A stretch of DNA of 64,000 nucleotides from Arachnopeziza araneosa (Eukaryota; Ascomycota; Leotiomycetes; Helotiales; Arachnopezizaceae), in NCBI GenBank assembly GCA_003988855.1, contig QYAI01000130.1, forward strand, positions 1 through 64,000. The letters are read 5' to 3'. This document shows positions 60,745-64,000 of this stretch, one piece after another. How positions within the stretch are numbered: the first letter of the stretch is position 1; every line of letters begins with the position of its first letter. Both the position numbers and the translations under genes were made by a program. The notes below the pieces were generated by a model. That model had not been told where the DNA came from and searched no databases. It saw only the letters and a list, made by a program, of their open reading frames with translations.

Positions 60745-63700
60745 ATGGCCACCTCCAACAACAGCGGTGGGGCCCATTCGCAACCCTCACTTGTTGCCCT
60801 TCCACAACATCTTCAATCCGATACCCACCTTACTGCGCATTTAGCAAGTCGATTCCATCTATCCTTGCCCACTGCTCAACTTTCATCACATGCATTGATA
60901 TGTCTTAATACATATTCATCCTCGACCAAAGGCCCTGATGGAGGAAAGGAGGGAAGTGCTATGGGGGGTGCCGAGGATTTAGCTGAGAGAGCTTTCACAA
61001 GGCTTGGAGCACGTTCGGAAAATCAAGCCGTAGTATTCCTGTAGGTTATCCGACATATCCTGGTTCTTTCGGGCACGATTGCTAACTGTCTCAGGGGCGA
61101 GTCGGGATCTGGCAAAACAACTGTAAGGTCGCATTTACTCTCTGCACTTCTCAACAAATCCTCTACGCCATTATCCACGAAACTCTCACTAGCTGCGTAC
61201 GTCTTCGACACCTTGACAACCACAAAAACTGCAACCACACCAACAGCTTCAAAAGCTGGACTTTTTTTCGAGCTCCAATATGATACTGCCTCTAGCGTCA
61301 ATCCGACTCTCATAGGCGGAAAGGTTCTCGACCATAGGCTGGAACGCAGTAGAGTAGCCTCAGTGCCAACTGGAGAACGTAGTTTTCATGTTCTTTATTA
61401 CCTTTTAGCTGGCACAAGTTCTGCTGAAAAAGCTCATCTTGGACTGGACTCCCCAAGCAGCCTCTCATCAGCAGTGCACAATCCGAGCCAAGGTGGAAAC
61501 AACCTAGGAATACAGCAGAAACGCTGGCGATACCTAGGGCACCCGACGCAGCTCAAAGTCGGAATCAACGATGCCGAAGGCTTCCAGCTCTTCAAAACAG
61601 CATTGAGAAAGCTTGAATTCCCGCGGAGTCAAATTGCAGAGATATGCCAGGTTTTGGCGAGTATTTTACATCTTGGACAGCTGGAATTTGAGACAAGTGC
61701 CGATACTACTGCTACTGGAGATGACAGTGGTGGATACTCTCATGAAGGGGCTCAAAACATTACGGCAGTGAAGAACAAGGAGGTTCTTGGAATCATTGCA
61801 GCTTTTCTAGGCGTTAGTGCTCAGGACCTGCAGACCACACTTGGATACAAGACTAAAGTTCTTCAACGAGAACGGGTTACTGTTATGCTGGACCCTAAAG
61901 GGGCACGAAGCAATGCGGATGAACTCGCACGGACCTTGTACTCTCTGCTTGTAGCATACGTGATTGAGAATATCAATCAGAGGATATGTGCCGTGGAAGA
62001 CACTGTTGCCAACACTATCTCGATCATCGACTTCCCAGGCTTTTCTCAGCTGCCTTCAACTGATTCCGTCTTGGACCAGTTACTCAACAACGCAGCCACG
62101 GAATCGATTTATAACTTTACGCTACAAAGCTTCTTTGAAGCCAAAGCCGAGATGTTAGAGAGTGAAGAGGTCAGCGTTGCTGCTACAAGCTACTTCGACA
62201 ATTCTGATGCCGTTAAAGGCCTTCTCAAACCTGGAAATGGACTACTCAGCATCCTGGATGACCAAACTAAGCGTAACAGAACCGATGTTCAATTGCTAGA
62301 AAGTCTTCGAAAACGATTCGAGGGCAAGAATCCCGCGATTTCAGTTGGTAGTGCAACAGCAAAACTCCCTGGGAGCAACTTTGCAACACACAATGCATCT
62401 GCCTCATTTGCAGTAAAGCATTTTGCCGGAGAAGTTGATTATCTGGTATCCGGCCTTGTTGAAGAGAATGGAGAGGTTATTTCTGGAGACCTAATGAATC
62501 TAATTGCGTCCACGAAGAGTGATTTTGTGGGGCAGCTTTTCGGACAAGAAGCACTTCAAACAGTCGTCCATCCACAAGAGAAGAACACAATCGTACAAGC
62601 GCAAGTCAGCTCTAAACCGTTGCGAAAACCCAGTGTTATGCGAAGAAAGGGCGACCGTACTAACAGATTCGGGGCCCCTGAAACCAAGAAAACTACCGAT
62701 TCCTCAGAAGATGATGCTGAAATGGGGGACGACGCTGTCACAGGCCGGCGAGGCAGGAATATTGACCAAGGAGCTGCTGGACAATTCCTCTCTTCACTTG
62801 AAAACGTTACGAAGTCTCTGACAGCTCCAAACACCAACCCCTACTTCGTATTCTGTCTCAAGCCAAACGATCGACGCATTGCCAATCAATTCGATAGCAA
62901 ATGTGTTCGTACTCAGATCCAAACCTTTGGTATCGCGGAAATTAGCCAGCGGTTGCGAAACGCCGATTTCAGTCTCTTCCTACCTTTTGGTGAATTTTTA
63001 GGCCTGGCTGAAGCAGAAACCATTCTTGTTGGCAGCGAGCGTGAGAAGGCTGAAATGGTTGTTGATGAAAAGAGATGGCCAGGGAATGAAGCAAGGATTG
63101 GCAGTACCGGCGTCTTCCTGAGTGAACGTTGTTGGGCGGAGATCGCTCGACTCAGTGAGCGTGGATTTACTCAAGGTCGGTACCCAACTCCCTCAGATGA
63201 TGGCGACGGCCTATCTCCGGGTGATCTTCATGGCGCATATGGAGCATCAAAGGAACGTCTTCTTGGAACACAGTCGGGATTGACACCGTCTCCTGGTGCC
63301 TATATCTATGGTGGAGATAAGAAATCTGGCTACTTCGGCAGTAATGATGTCGATGCGCGCTCTGATGCTGGAGCTTCCGCTTTAGGTCAAGGCGATATGT
63401 TCCGAAACCTGGACACGAGAGCGCAGATGGCCGAGAAAGGAAATGAAAAGCAGATGGTGGAGGTTGAAGAAGTCAAGACAAGCGGCAGCCGCAAACGCTG
63501 GGTCGCGGTCGTATACCTAATGACTTGGCTGATCCCAGACTTCCTAATTCGCTGGGTTGGAAGAATGCCACGCAAAGATGTTAGAATGGCTTGGAGGGAA
63601 AAGCTTGCCATTAACATGATGATCTGGATCAGCTGTCTTTTTGTTGCCTTTTTCATCGTGGTCTTTCCTCTCCTTATCTGTCCAAAACAAAACGTCTTTA

Positions 63701-64000
63701 GCGCTGCCGAATTGACTTCATATAACGGAAAGAAAGGTGCGGCTGCATATGTCGCAATCCGTGGTCAGGTTCTTGATCTTTCGCAATTTGCACCAACCCA
63801 TTATCCTCGCATCATTCCCCAGAAGTCAATCCTCGCATATGCCGGCTTAGACGCTACAGCCCTTTTTCCGGTACAGGTGTCGGCCCTTTGCCAGGGCGTT
63901 AATGGAACTATCGATGACTCTGTTCAGCTTGATTATACATCTACCAATACTACAGGCTCCGCCTCAGTTATAAGCTCCACGGACACCAACTATAAATATC
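60745..64000 (+). CDS. csmA: Class V chitin synthase with myosin motor domain, CsmA type (partial, cut at right edge)
   Basis: Two exons are visible, 60745-61040 and 61095 to the window end, about 1067 residues. The myosin motor domain keeps the P-loop GESGSGKTT (100-108), the switch-2-like IIDFPGF and the NFTLQSFFE-type segment, and ends in a typical motor region with FVFCLKPND, FGIAEISQRLRNADF and LPFGEFL. It is followed at about residue 900 by two membrane helices (RWVAVVYLMTWLIPDFLIRWVG; MMIWISCLFVAFFIVVFPLL) and the start of a cytochrome b5-like segment (AAYVAIRGQVLDLSQF). The chitin synthase 2 and DEK domains expected for CsmA lie beyond the window. CsmA-type enzymes use the motor to bind actin and stay at tips and septa. 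The 54-nt intron splits the Leu codon before the P-loop; a start at 60745 is chosen because MATSNNSGG opens the family N-terminus. Confidence 0.93.

Overview
The window is nuclear DNA of a filamentous ascomycete (Pezizomycotina). Genes carry short introns (about 44-160 nt, GT..AG, with CTAAC/CTGAC-like branch sites) and there is no operon structure. The gene set includes the paired myosin-motor chitin synthases, a Zn2Cys6 regulator, a 2EXR protein and a DUF3112 membrane protein, all typical of this group. A Leotiomycete (Helotiales) is my guess from the look of the proteins; it is an inference and not proven here. I found no transposon, rRNA, tRNA or CRISPR array by eye.

Layout. 0-13 kb: a partial ORF at the left edge, a PMP3-like membrane protein, a Zn2Cys6 transcription factor, a HIRAN-SNF2-RING (Rad5/HLTF-like) ATPase, a 2EXR protein, the wybutosine enzyme TYW1, and a FAR1-type DNA-binding protein. 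13-20 kb: a DUF3112 seven-helix protein, the PP2A catalytic subunit, the exocyst subunit EXO84, and TOM20 head-to-head with EXO84. 20.5-33.7 kb: the cytoplasmic dynein heavy chain in three exons. 34-40 kb: an uncertain small membrane-protein gene, a short-chain dehydrogenase, and the AP-1 beta subunit head-to-head with EMC4. 40.3-45.2 kb: a gene-poor stretch holding one candidate small secreted cysteine protein and long upstream DNA of the next gene. 45-64 kb: a cell-wall block with the signalling mucin MSB2, a class III chitin synthase, and a divergent pair of myosin-like-domain chitin synthases (csmB on minus, csmA on plus, cut by the right edge).

How the genes relate. Most of the left and middle part is unrelated housekeeping: DNA repair, tRNA modification, vesicle traffic (EXO84, AP-1), organelle biogenesis (TOM20, EMC4) and transport (dynein). 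The right third is thematically coherent: a mucin sensor for surface and wall stress next to three chitin synthases. Dynein, exocyst, AP-1 and chitin synthases all serve polarised hyphal growth, but neighbourhood alone does not show co-regulation.

Exon borders below come from reading splice sites and checking phase and family continuity by eye; no alignment or RNA data were available. I found no clearly novel multi-gene system. The most worthwhile leads are the csmA/csmB pair with nearly matching intron positions, a FAR1-type protein without a transposase body, the candidate secreted protein, and the uncertain membrane-protein locus at 34.6-35.3 kb.
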